From contig JARGXX010000073.1 in the NCBI GenBank assembly GCA_030374765.1, positions 372,001-436,000 of the forward strand: 64,000 nt of DNA. The letters are read 5' to 3'. Every line of letters begins with the position of its first letter. Positions within the stretch are counted from its first letter, which is position 1. The notes under the pieces were generated by a model, which was given only the letters and a program-made list of their open reading frames with translations, searched no databases and was not told the origin of the DNA. Made by a program: the position numbers and the translations under genes. This document shows, piece by piece, positions 54,320 to 63,069 of this stretch. Origin of the DNA: Agarophyton chilense. Taxonomy: Eukaryota; Rhodophyta; Florideophyceae; Gracilariales; Gracilariaceae.

Positions 54320-55891
54320 TCACAGAAGATGAACAGATGACTGTGATGCAGTATGGCCTGATCGGCGGGAATCTCCAGAATCATGCCTTCGATGACCCCG
54401 CCGCCCCCGCCTTATTCTGTCGTTCATATACGCGATTTCTTCTTCTGCCGTGAGTTCTCTCGTATAGTTTTGAGGGAAATAACCACAGCTGCGCCCTTTT
54501 TGCCCCATCCACCAGCCCCCATCTGTCATGGCAGTAACCTCCACAACGTCTCCTGTTCGCAGTTCAAGTTCGTTTGTTTCCTGAGGTGCAAAGTCATACT
54601 TGGCGACCACTCGCATGACGACTTCCGTCCGTGTCCCCCCTTCCATAGAGCCCACGGTATCGACGCTTTCCTTTCCTTCTCCTTGCCTTCGACGCCGACT
54701 TGATGGAGCACTTCGCGGAGAGAGACGCATGGCCTCATGAGCAACGTTTTCGGTAGACGTACTGCTGGCAACAGATGATGGGGGCAAAAATGTGTCCTGG
54801 CCGTTCTGCGAGATGCGACCCGACACTGAACTAGGACCCATGTTCACGTCTCTTTGGGAACCAATAGCGGTCGAAGAAAAAGCCGGAAGAGATACGGCAG
54901 GAGAAAATGGGCGCGATACATCGGCCGGAGCTGAGGAGGTTGAATGACCTCGTCGTGGACTCGTTACAGCCGAAAAATCCAAGCCGAACTGGTCGCCCCC
55001 GAGAGAGCCGGAATTTTTGGATACGCCGTCTGCGCTGTGCACTCTGCCGCGGGGTGGGAGGAGAGAACTAACGCGGCCGAGGGCGGTGGTGGGATCGTGT
55101 TGTTCCGAATCATTTTTGTCTTCGTCGTATTCAGCTTCAAGTTCTGTATCATCGAAGTCGTAATCACCGTCCCAGACTTCCTCGCCTATAATGCCTCCAG
55201 CATCTTCTGCGGTAAATGCGAGAGGAGGGGCAGGCCACATGTCAGTGGTGATAGGGGGTGTTTCTGCGACGAGTTTGACGACGTCCTCCATGGATTCTAC
55301 GGTAGATTTGGAGAAATCGGAAATGACGGTGACCAAAGAGCGCAGCGGGCCGGTGACAAAGGTGCCCATGTTTCGTTCAATGTAATTGAAACTTTGAATG
55401 ACGCGGTTGTGGAACATGGTGTACTGGTTGGTGATTTCCTTGAGACGGCGCTGCTTGTCTCGAAGGCGAGAGGTGTCTCTCTTCCGTTCTGCCAGGAGTT
55501 TTTTGTGGCGCTTCTCCATGTCGGCTTTATAACCAGCTCGGGCTCGAATGGTTTCTCGAACCTTGGGAATTTCGTCTAACCTGCTTTTGATAGGCGCCAG
55601 AACCTCGGTGTCGTAGGTCTTCTCGACGTCTGAAAGCCACTTGCCGCGAATGGCATGTTGCGACTGGAGAAACTTGCCGACAAGCTGTTTCTGTTTGTGG
55701 TCCGGCTGGGTGAAGAATGTGTCCATAGCGGTGGCCACGGCGACACCGCACTCAGCGGTGCGCAAAACGGCGGTCTTATAGTCCTCGAGAGCGTCGACAA
55801 GGGCGCGGAAAGCGGCATCGGCCTCATCAAACTTTCGGGATTTGTGCTCAAAAACGACCGAATCTCGGTCGGGCGGCATGGGGACGTTCAT
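54320..55891 (-). CDS. BAR-domain and SH3-domain protein (endophilin/amphiphysin-like)
   Basis: From the Met at 55891 (MNVPMPPDRD) the protein has 523 residues. Residues 10-210 are a helical BAR-type coiled coil (FDEADAAFRALVDALEDYKTAV, KWLSDVEKTYDTEVLAPI, KKLLAERKRDTSRLRDKQRR). An acidic and Ser-rich linker follows. Near the C-terminus is an SH3 domain with AKYDF, ELELRTGDVVEV, GGWWMG and GYFPQNYT. Family role: BAR dimers bind and bend membranes, and SH3 recruits Pro-rich partners in endocytosis. The frame is open upstream to 56407, but that part is Arg/Cys/Pro-rich, low-complexity and runs into the UMP1 promoter, so the start at 55891 is preferred (in-frame Mets at 55879 and 55984 are alternatives). 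Confidence 0.8.
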   Translation of the reverse strand: MNVPMPPDRDSVVFEHKSRKFDEADAAFRALVDALEDYKTAVLRTAECGVAVATAMDTFFTQPDHKQKQLVGKFLQSQHAIRGKWLSDVEKTYDTEVLAPIKSRLDEIPKVRETIRARAGYKADMEKRHKKLLAERKRDTSRLRDKQRRLKEITNQYTMFHNRVIQSFNYIERNMGTFVTGPLRSLVTVISDFSKSTVESMEDVVKLVAETPPITTDMWPAPPLAFTAEDAGGIIGEEVWDGDYDFDDTELEAEYDEDKNDSEQHDPTTALGRVSSLLPPRGRVHSADGVSKNSGSLGGDQFGLDFSAVTSPRRGHSTSSAPADVSRPFSPAVSLPAFSSTAIGSQRDVNMGPSSVSGRISQNGQDTFLPPSSVASSTSTENVAHEAMRLSPRSAPSSRRRRQGEGKESVDTVGSMEGGTRTEVVMRVVAKYDFAPQETNELELRTGDVVEVTAMTDGGWWMGQKGRSCGYFPQNYTRELTAEEEIAYMNDRIRRGRRGHRRHDSGDSRRSGHTASQSSVHLL

Positions 55892-56544
55892 GGCGGGGCT
55901 GGAGAGGTTTGCGGGGTTTGCGGGGTTGGCGGGGTGGGAGGACTCCTTCCGTGCGGCAGAGAGTCGAGAAGACTCGCCCCACATGCGGGCGCGGGCGTCG
56001 CAAAGTGGAGGGGGTGGAAAGAGCGGACGAACGGGGGAGAAGGCGGAAACGGCGAAGCGAGAAGATGGGGGAAGACTTGTGCGGGTAGAGCAGGCACGCG
56101 AGTGGGCGGAGCGCGCAAAGTCAAGACGGCGGCGCAAGGACGCACACGGAGCGCAGCGGCCAAGCGAGCAGAAAAGAAAGGCGGTGGGCGCGCAGAAGCA
56201 GCAGCAGCAGCGGCAGCGGCAGCACGAGCGGGGCGCACGACGGGGCGGCGGGGCGCGGGGGCGCAAGGACGGTTGGTGGGAGGGTTGGGGCGGGTGCGGG
56301 GCGTGCCGTGCGGGGCGCGTCTCACTCTGCCGTTGTGTAACGACCAACGACGTGGCTACAGCCCGCCGCAGGCGGGTGCGTGGCTCAGGGAAGGCGCCGT
56401 CGGCCACGTGGCCACGTGGTATACACCGTCACGTGGCGCGCTCCAGCGGAGATGCTCCCTTTGTGCGCGATTCGTGCCACACTACTACGTGCACATCGAC
56501 CTCTCCTCCGTGCGCTTTCCCGCCCCTCCCGCCCCAAAGTCGCC
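55892..56544. other. Bidirectional promoter region, BAR-SH3 and UMP1
   Basis: 653 bp of GC-rich sequence between divergent starts, with strong purine/pyrimidine bias that creates long but low-complexity open frames on both strands. It includes the CACGTG triplet at 56405-56435. Confidence 0.55.
56405..56435. promoter_or_regulatory. Three CACGTG sites within 31 bp
   Basis: CACGTG at 56405, 56413 and 56430, the first two embedded in GGCCACGTGGCCACGTGG. They lie 110-140 bp upstream of the UMP1 start. CACGTG is the core for bHLH and G-box bZIP factors; co-regulation with the gene near the 6.6-7.7 kb cluster is possible but untested. Confidence 0.5.
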
Positions 56545-56940
56545 ATGGATCGCCCCACCCACACGCAGCTCAGCCCCGATGTGGCGCCCGGCTCCACGCT
56601 CAAGTACTCCGCCACGCCGCTGCACCCCGTCCAGACCATCCAGGCAAATGCGCACAAAGCCCAGCAGCTCACCCGCCGTAAGCTGCAGGCCGCCGCCTAT
56701 GGTGCCGCCCTGCCCATGCGCGCCGCCATGCACCAACACATGCTTTCGCAGTGCCAACGTCTTCCAGGTCTGCCGTCCTCCTACGCCGGCCTCGACTCCT
56801 TCACCGGCCGCGATGAGAAGATCGACTTCGAGGACTTCATGAACCTGCCACACCACTCTCCCTACATGCCGCAGCAGCAACCGCGAGAACAATTGGAACA
56901 AATTCTCGGCGTCACTGCTCGCTCTCAGGCGCCGCTATAG
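56545..56940 (+). CDS. UMP1: Proteasome maturation factor UMP1/POMP
   Basis: 131 residues, the family length. Visible: the HPVQTIQANA segment (HPLE in animals), the central helix RRKLQAAAYGAALPMRAAMH (YG/xPL block), QRLPGLPSS, then TGRDEKIDFEDFMNLP, the diagnostic GxDExIxFEDxxNxP motif, and a C-terminal EQLEQILGV. Family role: short-lived chaperone inside the half-proteasome that coordinates beta-ring assembly and is degraded on completion. An upstream in-frame Met at 56380 would add 55 promoter-like residues, so 56545 is preferred. It is convergent with the phosphoserine phosphatase gene, 80 bp away. Intronless. Confidence 0.87.
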   Translation: MDRPTHTQLSPDVAPGSTLKYSATPLHPVQTIQANAHKAQQLTRRKLQAAAYGAALPMRAAMHQHMLSQCQRLPGLPSSYAGLDSFTGRDEKIDFEDFMNLPHHSPYMPQQQPREQLEQILGVTARSQAPL

Positions 56941-57020
56941 CCGCCTTCGCTCTTGCTCTCGTCCATAACTCCTCTATCGTACAAGTTTATGCGCTCACTG
57001 CCTGCTCAACAGCAACATGT

Positions 57021-58397
57021 CTACACAATCGTCTCCCCTACACAGTCTGAGTGATTGCTCCCTTCTCCGTGCAACTCTTCCTGGTCTTGCTCGCTGAAAC
57101 CCAACAGATACAGAACCGTCATTAAACTCGGATGATTGATTCTAAAACTCGCCGCCTCTTGTACCGCCGCCTTGGCGTTAAATGCGATTCCTAAACCAGC
57201 CGTGCCAAGCATGGGCAAGTCATTCGCTCCATCGCCGATCGCAATCACCTGATCTAGAGTAATTCGTTCTTGCTGAGCAATCGTGATCAGCAGGTCCGCC
57301 TTTCTTTGCGCATTCACCACGGGGCCAATCGTCTTTCCAGTGAAAATTCCGTCCTTCTCCTCTAGCACATTAGCGTAATCGTAGTCCAGCCCAAGCTCGT
57401 TCCGCACATGCGCAGTGATTCGCGTGAACCCTCCCGAAATAACCGCCAGCCGATAGCCCAACTTCTTGAGCGTTTTGCACAACAGTTTGACACCCGGTGT
57501 GTACTGCAAGTTGTCTATCACTTTCTGGAATACGTTTGAATTGGTTCCCTTTAAAAGAGCCACACGCTCGCGGAGGCTTTCTCGAAAATCCAGTTTTCCA
57601 CTCATAGCTCGATGAGTGATTTCCTTCACCTTTTCGAACACCCCGGCATGTCGAGCTATTTCGTCAATAACCTCTTGCTGAATTAACGTGCTATCCATAT
57701 CGAACACGACTAATCGTTTCGATCTTCGCAATACTGACTCCGCTTGCAGCGCTACATCGATTCCTTTGGTTCCTCCTAACGCATACAGCTTTTTTCTCAG
57801 TTGATTAATGTCACTGGGCGATAATGCCTTGTAGCTAACTACCATTAATTCCAAGCAACGTAAACCAGAAGTGCTCAGACGAGTGACCTTCTCAACCGTG
57901 AACGCGCCGTCGGCCAGCAAAGAGGCGATGTCTGTCAAAAATATAGGCGATATGGAATCCCCTGATATAAGAGTCAGAACGTAATGCGTTGGCGGTATCT
58001 TTTGGATGTTTTTAACGCTGCTGATGCACATGTGACGTTTTTGTGGAGGCGTTTCAAACAGGTCATCGCTTAAATCAAGCTTTTGCAGTTGTTGCATTGG
58101 CATTATGTCGGTTATCAAGTCAAAGTCGACAGTGAGTGAGAAGCTTTGGGCGATTGTCAAGAGAGCCTTGTAAAGGTATGCTTCGGCAGATGTGCATGAC
58201 GTTATCTCCAACTCGATGACAAGTGTGATGCGGTCTTGTATAACGGTCTGCTTCAGATCGATAATTTTAGCGTCTGCAAGAGCAGCAGCTGCTATAACCT
58301 CGCTTGCAGCCCTGGGCACGTCCTTCCCTGTAAAGGTGGCCGTCAAACGCGTTTGCTCGGGGGCGTCCTCGGCGACATTTTTCACTTCTGCTGTCAT
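57021..58397 (-). CDS. SERB: Phosphoserine phosphatase, bacterial SerB type with ACT-like N-terminal region
   Basis: 458 residues. Two ACT-like beta-alpha units are suggested at about 17-100 (RLTATFTGKDVPRAASEV) and 137-215 (THYVLTLISGDSISPIFLTD). The HAD phosphatase domain runs from about 225: motif I FDMDST with nucleophile Asp233 and Asp235, then EVIDEIARHAG, AMSGKLDFRESLRERV, VISGGFTRI and GDGANDLPML. Family role: last step of phosphorylated serine synthesis, O-phosphoserine to serine. The domain order and motif details match bacterial SerB (for example E. coli and actinobacterial forms) more than the short animal PSPH. ACT regions commonly bind amino acids, so serine feedback is plausible. 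No transit peptide is obvious. Intronless. Confidence 0.88.
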   Translation of the reverse strand: MTAEVKNVAEDAPEQTRLTATFTGKDVPRAASEVIAAAALADAKIIDLKQTVIQDRITLVIELEITSCTSAEAYLYKALLTIAQSFSLTVDFDLITDIMPMQQLQKLDLSDDLFETPPQKRHMCISSVKNIQKIPPTHYVLTLISGDSISPIFLTDIASLLADGAFTVEKVTRLSTSGLRCLELMVVSYKALSPSDINQLRKKLYALGGTKGIDVALQAESVLRRSKRLVVFDMDSTLIQQEVIDEIARHAGVFEKVKEITHRAMSGKLDFRESLRERVALLKGTNSNVFQKVIDNLQYTPGVKLLCKTLKKLGYRLAVISGGFTRITAHVRNELGLDYDYANVLEEKDGIFTGKTIGPVVNAQRKADLLITIAQQERITLDQVIAIGDGANDLPMLGTAGLGIAFNAKAAVQEAASFRINHPSLMTVLYLLGFSEQDQEELHGEGSNHSDCVGETIV

Positions 58398-58990
58398 ACT
58401 CGACCGTGTCTAGAAAAAAAAATTGCACAACTCAGGGGAATGGGTCTGTGCAGAGTGGTTGGGATGCTGCACGACAGAGAGCAGCAGCGGTAAAGGGAGG
58501 GAGAAAAGAATAAAACGGGGTCCAAGTGCGCTGTAGCGCACAGCCGTGAGCATTGGCCTTGTTGAGAGGCGGCCTTCCTCCGAGGTGACGTGATTCGGTC
58601 GGGCAAGGAGGCGGTTGAAGACAACGTGTTTGAATGGATCGCGAATCTATGCACACTGGATGCAGCCCAATGAGGAGCCGTGGATTCCTCCTGCACATAT
58701 TTCTTTCCAACCGCGACAAGCCAAGTGGATTCTTCTCGTGTTCCAATTTCTGTCACGGTAAACGTGACATTGCGTGATCACTCACAACCACTCAAGGCCA
58801 CGTCAACGATTTCTCATGATTTCTCCTACTTGTTACTTTGGAAAGTTAAACTTTTCCTTCCTCTTCTTTCCCATCTCCCTTCCTCTGAAACTAGCACGGC
58901 AAGCGGTGAACCAATCCCTCAACCTAGCTTGCCGAGAAACCCTCGGGTTGGAAAAAAATGCACCTGTATATCAAGTGACGAACCAAGCAC
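58398..58990. other. Divergent spacer, SERB and HDHD5 genes
   Basis: 593 bp holding both promoters. Open frames are short and Ser/Pro/His-rich. No recognisable element. Confidence 0.5.
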
Positions 58991-60049
58991 ATGATATTTG
59001 TCAGAACTCTGCGCCCGGTTCGTGTTCTTCTCAGACAATTTTCCACCAGCCAACCCTTTAATGGCCCGGCCTTTGTTTTCGACATAGATGGTGTTCTCAT
59101 TCGTGGCGGTTCGATTCTTCCTGCTGCTCATGCAGCCCTTCAGTCTCTATACGACGATTCACGAAAACAATGGCGCACCCCGATCACGTTTCTGACCAAC
59201 GGCGGCGGAACAACTGAGGTGGCGCGAGCTCAAAAGCTCACCAACCAGTTAAAATTTCCCATTCAAGAACATCATGTGGTTCTTTCACACTCTCCTCTGA
59301 AGAACTTCTTACATTCATATACAGACCAAGCAGTTTTGACCGTTGGTAACCCCCATTGTGCTGAAATTGCGCGTTCCTACGGCTTCAACCATGTAATTGG
59401 TACAGAGACTCTTGCGTATCTTGACTCTCATTCAGCTCCTTTTGCTCGTCTTGACCATGTACAGCCTTCTGCGGAGGATTATCGAGTATCTGAAATGCCC
59501 ATAGCAGCCGTTTTTGTGATGACAGACTCTCTCGACTGGGGACGCGATATTCAACTTCTGGTCGACGTTTTGCGCTCAGATGGAGATCGCAGTCGCAAGC
59601 ACTCCGATGATCAGGTGGTCGACCTCTACTTTTGTAATCCTGATATTCTCTTTCCTACGGAATACCATCTCCCGAGGCTGGCTGGGGGATCATTCTGCGT
59701 AGCATTGCAGGCTGTGTACACTCATGTGACTGGAAAGAAGTTAAGATTCGTTCAATTTGGAAAACCTCATTCGCCAAATTATCAACAAGCTGAAACACTT
59801 CTTCGACGACAGCTGGGAAACATGGGATATTGCGCACAGTCCTTGCCCACTATATATGCCATTGGCGATAACCCGCCTTCGGATGTGCGTGGTGCTAATG
59901 CCAGGGGAGAACCATGGCGTTCAGTTTTAGTGCGGACCGGGAATTTCAAGGGAGAAAATGATGAAGTCGATGCTGCTCACGTCGTCGTGGATGACGTCGA
60001 GCATGCGGTAAAGCATGCGCTAAACGAACATGAAGCCCGAGTTGTCTGA
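58991..60049 (+). CDS. HDHD5: HAD-superfamily hydrolase, HDHD5/CECR5-like, probably mitochondrial
   Basis: 352 residues. The N-terminus is basic and Arg-rich without acidic residues (MIFVRTLRPVRVLLRQFSTSQ), typical of a mitochondrial presequence ending near RQFSTS. HAD motif I is FDIDGVLIRGG with Asp31 and Asp33; TFLTNGGG supplies motif II; FGKPHSPNYQQAETLL and YAIGDNPPSDVRGANARG supply motifs III and IV. The order and the TNGGG sequence are characteristic of the CECR5 branch of HAD class IIA (p-nitrophenylphosphatase-like). The physiological substrate of this family is not established. Intronless. Confidence 0.85.
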   Translation: MIFVRTLRPVRVLLRQFSTSQPFNGPAFVFDIDGVLIRGGSILPAAHAALQSLYDDSRKQWRTPITFLTNGGGTTEVARAQKLTNQLKFPIQEHHVVLSHSPLKNFLHSYTDQAVLTVGNPHCAEIARSYGFNHVIGTETLAYLDSHSAPFARLDHVQPSAEDYRVSEMPIAAVFVMTDSLDWGRDIQLLVDVLRSDGDRSRKHSDDQVVDLYFCNPDILFPTEYHLPRLAGGSFCVALQAVYTHVTGKKLRFVQFGKPHSPNYQQAETLLRRQLGNMGYCAQSLPTIYAIGDNPPSDVRGANARGEPWRSVLVRTGNFKGENDEVDAAHVVVDDVEHAVKHALNEHEARVV

Positions 60050-60734
60050 AATTTAACCACTTCCTCCGGCCATACAGAAGCCCTACTATTCAGGGTTCGG
60101 TAGAAATCTCGAGCGTTAATATGATCTGATATCTTCTAAGGCGCTCCCTACAACACTGACTCAAAACAAACGAAAACAGAGCTCACCAAGCATGCCTCTG
60201 AGCAACAGCGCCCCATGCAATTCTTGCGCATGCGAACGTTTCCTGCTATCTAGCTGCACAACTGAATTTTTCCTGAGGTCTTGTCAAGATTCAAGGGGGC
60301 GCATCTCTCGAACCGCTCAAGATTCCACAACTGCGGTCTGAAAATCTGTAGCCCTCTGCTCATTCGAATTAGAACTGAAAACTTCCCGAATGGTACATTG
60401 CATCCAAAAAGGCCTTGCTCTTGTTGGGAATGTCTCATGAACACTTGTATTAAGGTTGAGACTGAAGATTAACACCATGATGGAGGGTTAAAGCCTTGTT
60501 AATCCAAACGAAGCAGTGCACCTACCACGCGTGGATTTGGGGTACCAGCAGTATTGCGTGCCTGAATCATGATGCCTCATGCGTTTCCCATGATTATTCC
60601 CGCTCTTCGAGGCTGAGCTTCCACGAAAAAAGATCAGATAGAATATGGAGAACGCTGCCAAAATGTATTTGTCTGGGCAAGAAAAGCGTTTCCAAAGCCC
60701 ACATTTCCTTTGTTTATCGTTTCGAATATAGGAG
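60050..60734. other. Convergent spacer, HDHD5 and DUF493 genes
   Basis: 685 bp without a convincing gene. Short open frames on both strands overlap each other (60488-60742 and 60496-60744). No repeat or RNA gene is seen. Confidence 0.5.
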
Positions 60735-62657
60735 CTATCCATAGCTACGTTTTACGCGTTCATCGCCATGAAAAGCTTCGAAAATGTCAGTGAGTTCTTT
60801 CGAGTCCCTAACAATAACGTTAAATTCAATTCTTTCGAGTTTCCCCTCTTTCTCTACTGAAAAGGTGAGTTGTTCCACTTCCCTACACAACGCGTCCTCC
60901 ACAATTTGTTGTATGTAATCCCGAAACCCTTCCCCAATGCTTTCGATCTTAAACTTAAACGAACACGGAAACTCCACTGACCTGTCCAAAGCGGTCCTAT
61001 CGTGTTCGCCACATTCTTTACTCCGGGATGCTACACGAGGAAACTCGTTATCCCCGGAAACTTGGGCAGTATAAGCGCTACGCTCCTTCCCGTCTGTCGT
61101 TTCTATCTTTGCAGTTCTTCTCTCCTTGATGAAGTCTGCGTTTTCTTGATTATTATGTGCGTCATTCGCAAACGAAGAGTCTGGAGTTGATAGATGTAAA
61201 ATTTGTTTTCCAAGAAAAGTCGGCTTAGGTTTCTTTTTCGGATAGAGGTCTTCTATTGCTCGAGGGGGGGACGAATGTCGTCGAGTCCATTGAAACATTT
61301 CAGCCGGAGAAAATTGGGAAAGCAATTCGTAGGAACGGCGTGCAATGTATTCCTTAGACCCCACCGGCAAATCTGCAGAAGTGGGATATGATGCTAGCCC
61401 TCCGCTCCACCCACCTTGTTTTCCCCTTCTTACAGTCGACATTTCCTGATCTTCTTCGTCATCCTCATCTAATTCATATGCATAGGCTTGCCCTGGCTCT
61501 GTAATAGTGACATACGTATCCTCATTTAGTTCCCATACTTTTCCAAAATTTGACTCAGATGTCAAAGCGAACTCTGCGTCCGCCTGTCGTTGTTTCCGAT
61601 CCTTAAAATCAATTGCTTCTGACTCATCATCGTTTCCTTTTTCATCAGTCTCTTGTTCATCTTCAAAGTCAAATAATCCTTCCAAATCATATTCTTCTTC
61701 ATCCTCTAACTTCCCATCATCAGCAGAAGTCAAGCTCTCGACAGCTGACGTGGTACCACTCCTCTCCTCTCCCAAGCCAAGTCCGAGGATACCGCTTTTA
61801 GACAAGATGTTAGCCGCGTTTCTAATGTCTTCTGCGCTTTGTTCATCTAAGTCATCTGTTGAGTTCTCGTCATTTAAAGCTGTTAGGTCTGGGTTTGAGT
61901 CATCGCTTTCAGAGTCTCCGGCCTCGAAAACGGGTTCAAACCCATCTGGGATAGAGTTTAGAACATCTTCTGAAGTGTCCACATTTTCCTCATCATTTAA
62001 ATCTTTCAACGTAGAGTTCCTTTTTTTTTGTACGACGCGTTGTTGTCGTTTCCCTGTAGCTGGAATTGGAATTCCATCATCAAAATCGTCACCGGTAGCT
62101 TGAGCAGCGAGTTCTTCATCTTCGTCGAGGACCTCATCTTGTTCACGGTCTTCGTCTTCGTCTTCGACATCATCGTTGTCATCACCTTCTTCATCAAAGA
62201 CGCCGCTCGTTTCAATGTCTTCAGAGTCTTCTTGGAACCCTTCATTCAGTAAAAGTTCTTCGTCCACTAATGTTTCTTCATCTTCCTCTTCATCGTCAAG
62301 GAGTAATTGTTCTAGAGGTACGTCTTCGTCATCCTCAGCATCAGGAGACCAGCTCTCCAAGCCCTTTTTTTCCGAATCTGTTAAAAGGTCATCCTGTATA
62401 TCCGCCGTGCCAGAATCGTCCTGAACTGCATTCTCGTCATCATCAACTGGTGACGTAATTGATGCATTGCGCCTGCGCTTTTGATTTGAAGCTCTTGATG
62501 GGCGCTTAGTGTTCATAAAAACTGTGGGGGATATCCGGTATGTAGGCGGCCGCTGGACCATGACTGGGGCGCAGTGGATTGATCTGCCGCAGGTAAAGAC
62601 GCCAGCGCCACTTGTGGCGGGATAAGAAAAACACAAAAAGGATAACGTGGTGTTCAT
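60735..62657 (-). CDS. Large acidic protein with a C-terminal DUF493 (YbeD-like) domain, probably plastid-targeted
   Basis: 640 residues. The N-terminus (about 1-60) lacks acidic residues, is Ser/Thr/Arg-rich and fits a transit peptide (MNTTLSFLCFSYPATSGAG). Residues 70-360 are extremely Asp/Glu-rich and probably disordered. The middle has moderately conserved-looking segments (YIARRSYELLSQFSPAEMFQ). The last 85 residues match DUF493: VEFPCSFKFKIESIG, YIQQIVEDAL, LERIEFNVIVRDSKELTDIF. DUF493/YbeD proteins are small ferredoxin-like-fold proteins of unclear, perhaps regulatory, role; plants have plastid members. The acidic extension is the unusual part. It is divergent from the PheRS gene. Confidence 0.72.
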   Translation of the reverse strand: MNTTLSFLCFSYPATSGAGVFTCGRSIHCAPVMVQRPPTYRISPTVFMNTKRPSRASNQKRRRNASITSPVDDDENAVQDDSGTADIQDDLLTDSEKKGLESWSPDAEDDEDVPLEQLLLDDEEEDEETLVDEELLLNEGFQEDSEDIETSGVFDEEGDDNDDVEDEDEDREQDEVLDEDEELAAQATGDDFDDGIPIPATGKRQQRVVQKKRNSTLKDLNDEENVDTSEDVLNSIPDGFEPVFEAGDSESDDSNPDLTALNDENSTDDLDEQSAEDIRNAANILSKSGILGLGLGEERSGTTSAVESLTSADDGKLEDEEEYDLEGLFDFEDEQETDEKGNDDESEAIDFKDRKQRQADAEFALTSESNFGKVWELNEDTYVTITEPGQAYAYELDEDDEEDQEMSTVRRGKQGGWSGGLASYPTSADLPVGSKEYIARRSYELLSQFSPAEMFQWTRRHSSPPRAIEDLYPKKKPKPTFLGKQILHLSTPDSSFANDAHNNQENADFIKERRTAKIETTDGKERSAYTAQVSGDNEFPRVASRSKECGEHDRTALDRSVEFPCSFKFKIESIGEGFRDYIQQIVEDALCREVEQLTFSVEKEGKLERIEFNVIVRDSKELTDIFEAFHGDERVKRSYG

Positions 62658-63069
62658 TGTTTGTCGACGTAACTACAAAATCTCACAAGATACGAATACC
62701 AGAGTCAGATATTGGTTGGGGGAACTTCCAAACATGGATGCTTCATGGCTTTAGATGTGGCAACCGGATCTCAACCTTTTTTCCGTGAACCGTATGGTCT
62801 CTGCACTGCTAGAGCGCTGCAGCTGCAATTTCAACGCCCAGAAAGCGAGGACTAGTAAATGATCTCGCTGCAAAACACTTCACCGCAAAAATGGAAAAAT
62901 CTCCTCTTTCTTGCAAACAAGCCAGCAATGACACAGATTTAAAAGCGCTGGTGTAGATTTATTTACACGGAGTTAAAATGTCGACGACACTTCTCTGCAG
63001 CAATTTCAGGCATATAGATAACATCTGTCATCTTTTCTCGGCGACTGCTTGAACTGACGTAGTTACAAT
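62658..63069. other. Divergent promoter region, DUF493 and PheRS genes
   Basis: 412 bp with no open frame of note. It contains an AT-rich box around 62935-62965 (TTTAAAAGCG, ATTTATTTACACGG) upstream of the PheRS start. Confidence 0.55.

Noticed and set aside
55655-56842. 395-codon plus-strand frame across the BAR-SH3 5' end and the UMP1 promoter
   Set aside because: Gly/Arg/Ala low-complexity translation from GC-rich DNA; the conserved UMP1 and BAR frames explain the region.
61507-62103. 198-codon Ser-rich plus-strand frame
   Set aside because: Reverse image of the Asp/Glu-rich stretch of the DUF493 gene (GAA/GAT read as TTC/ATC), not an independent gene.
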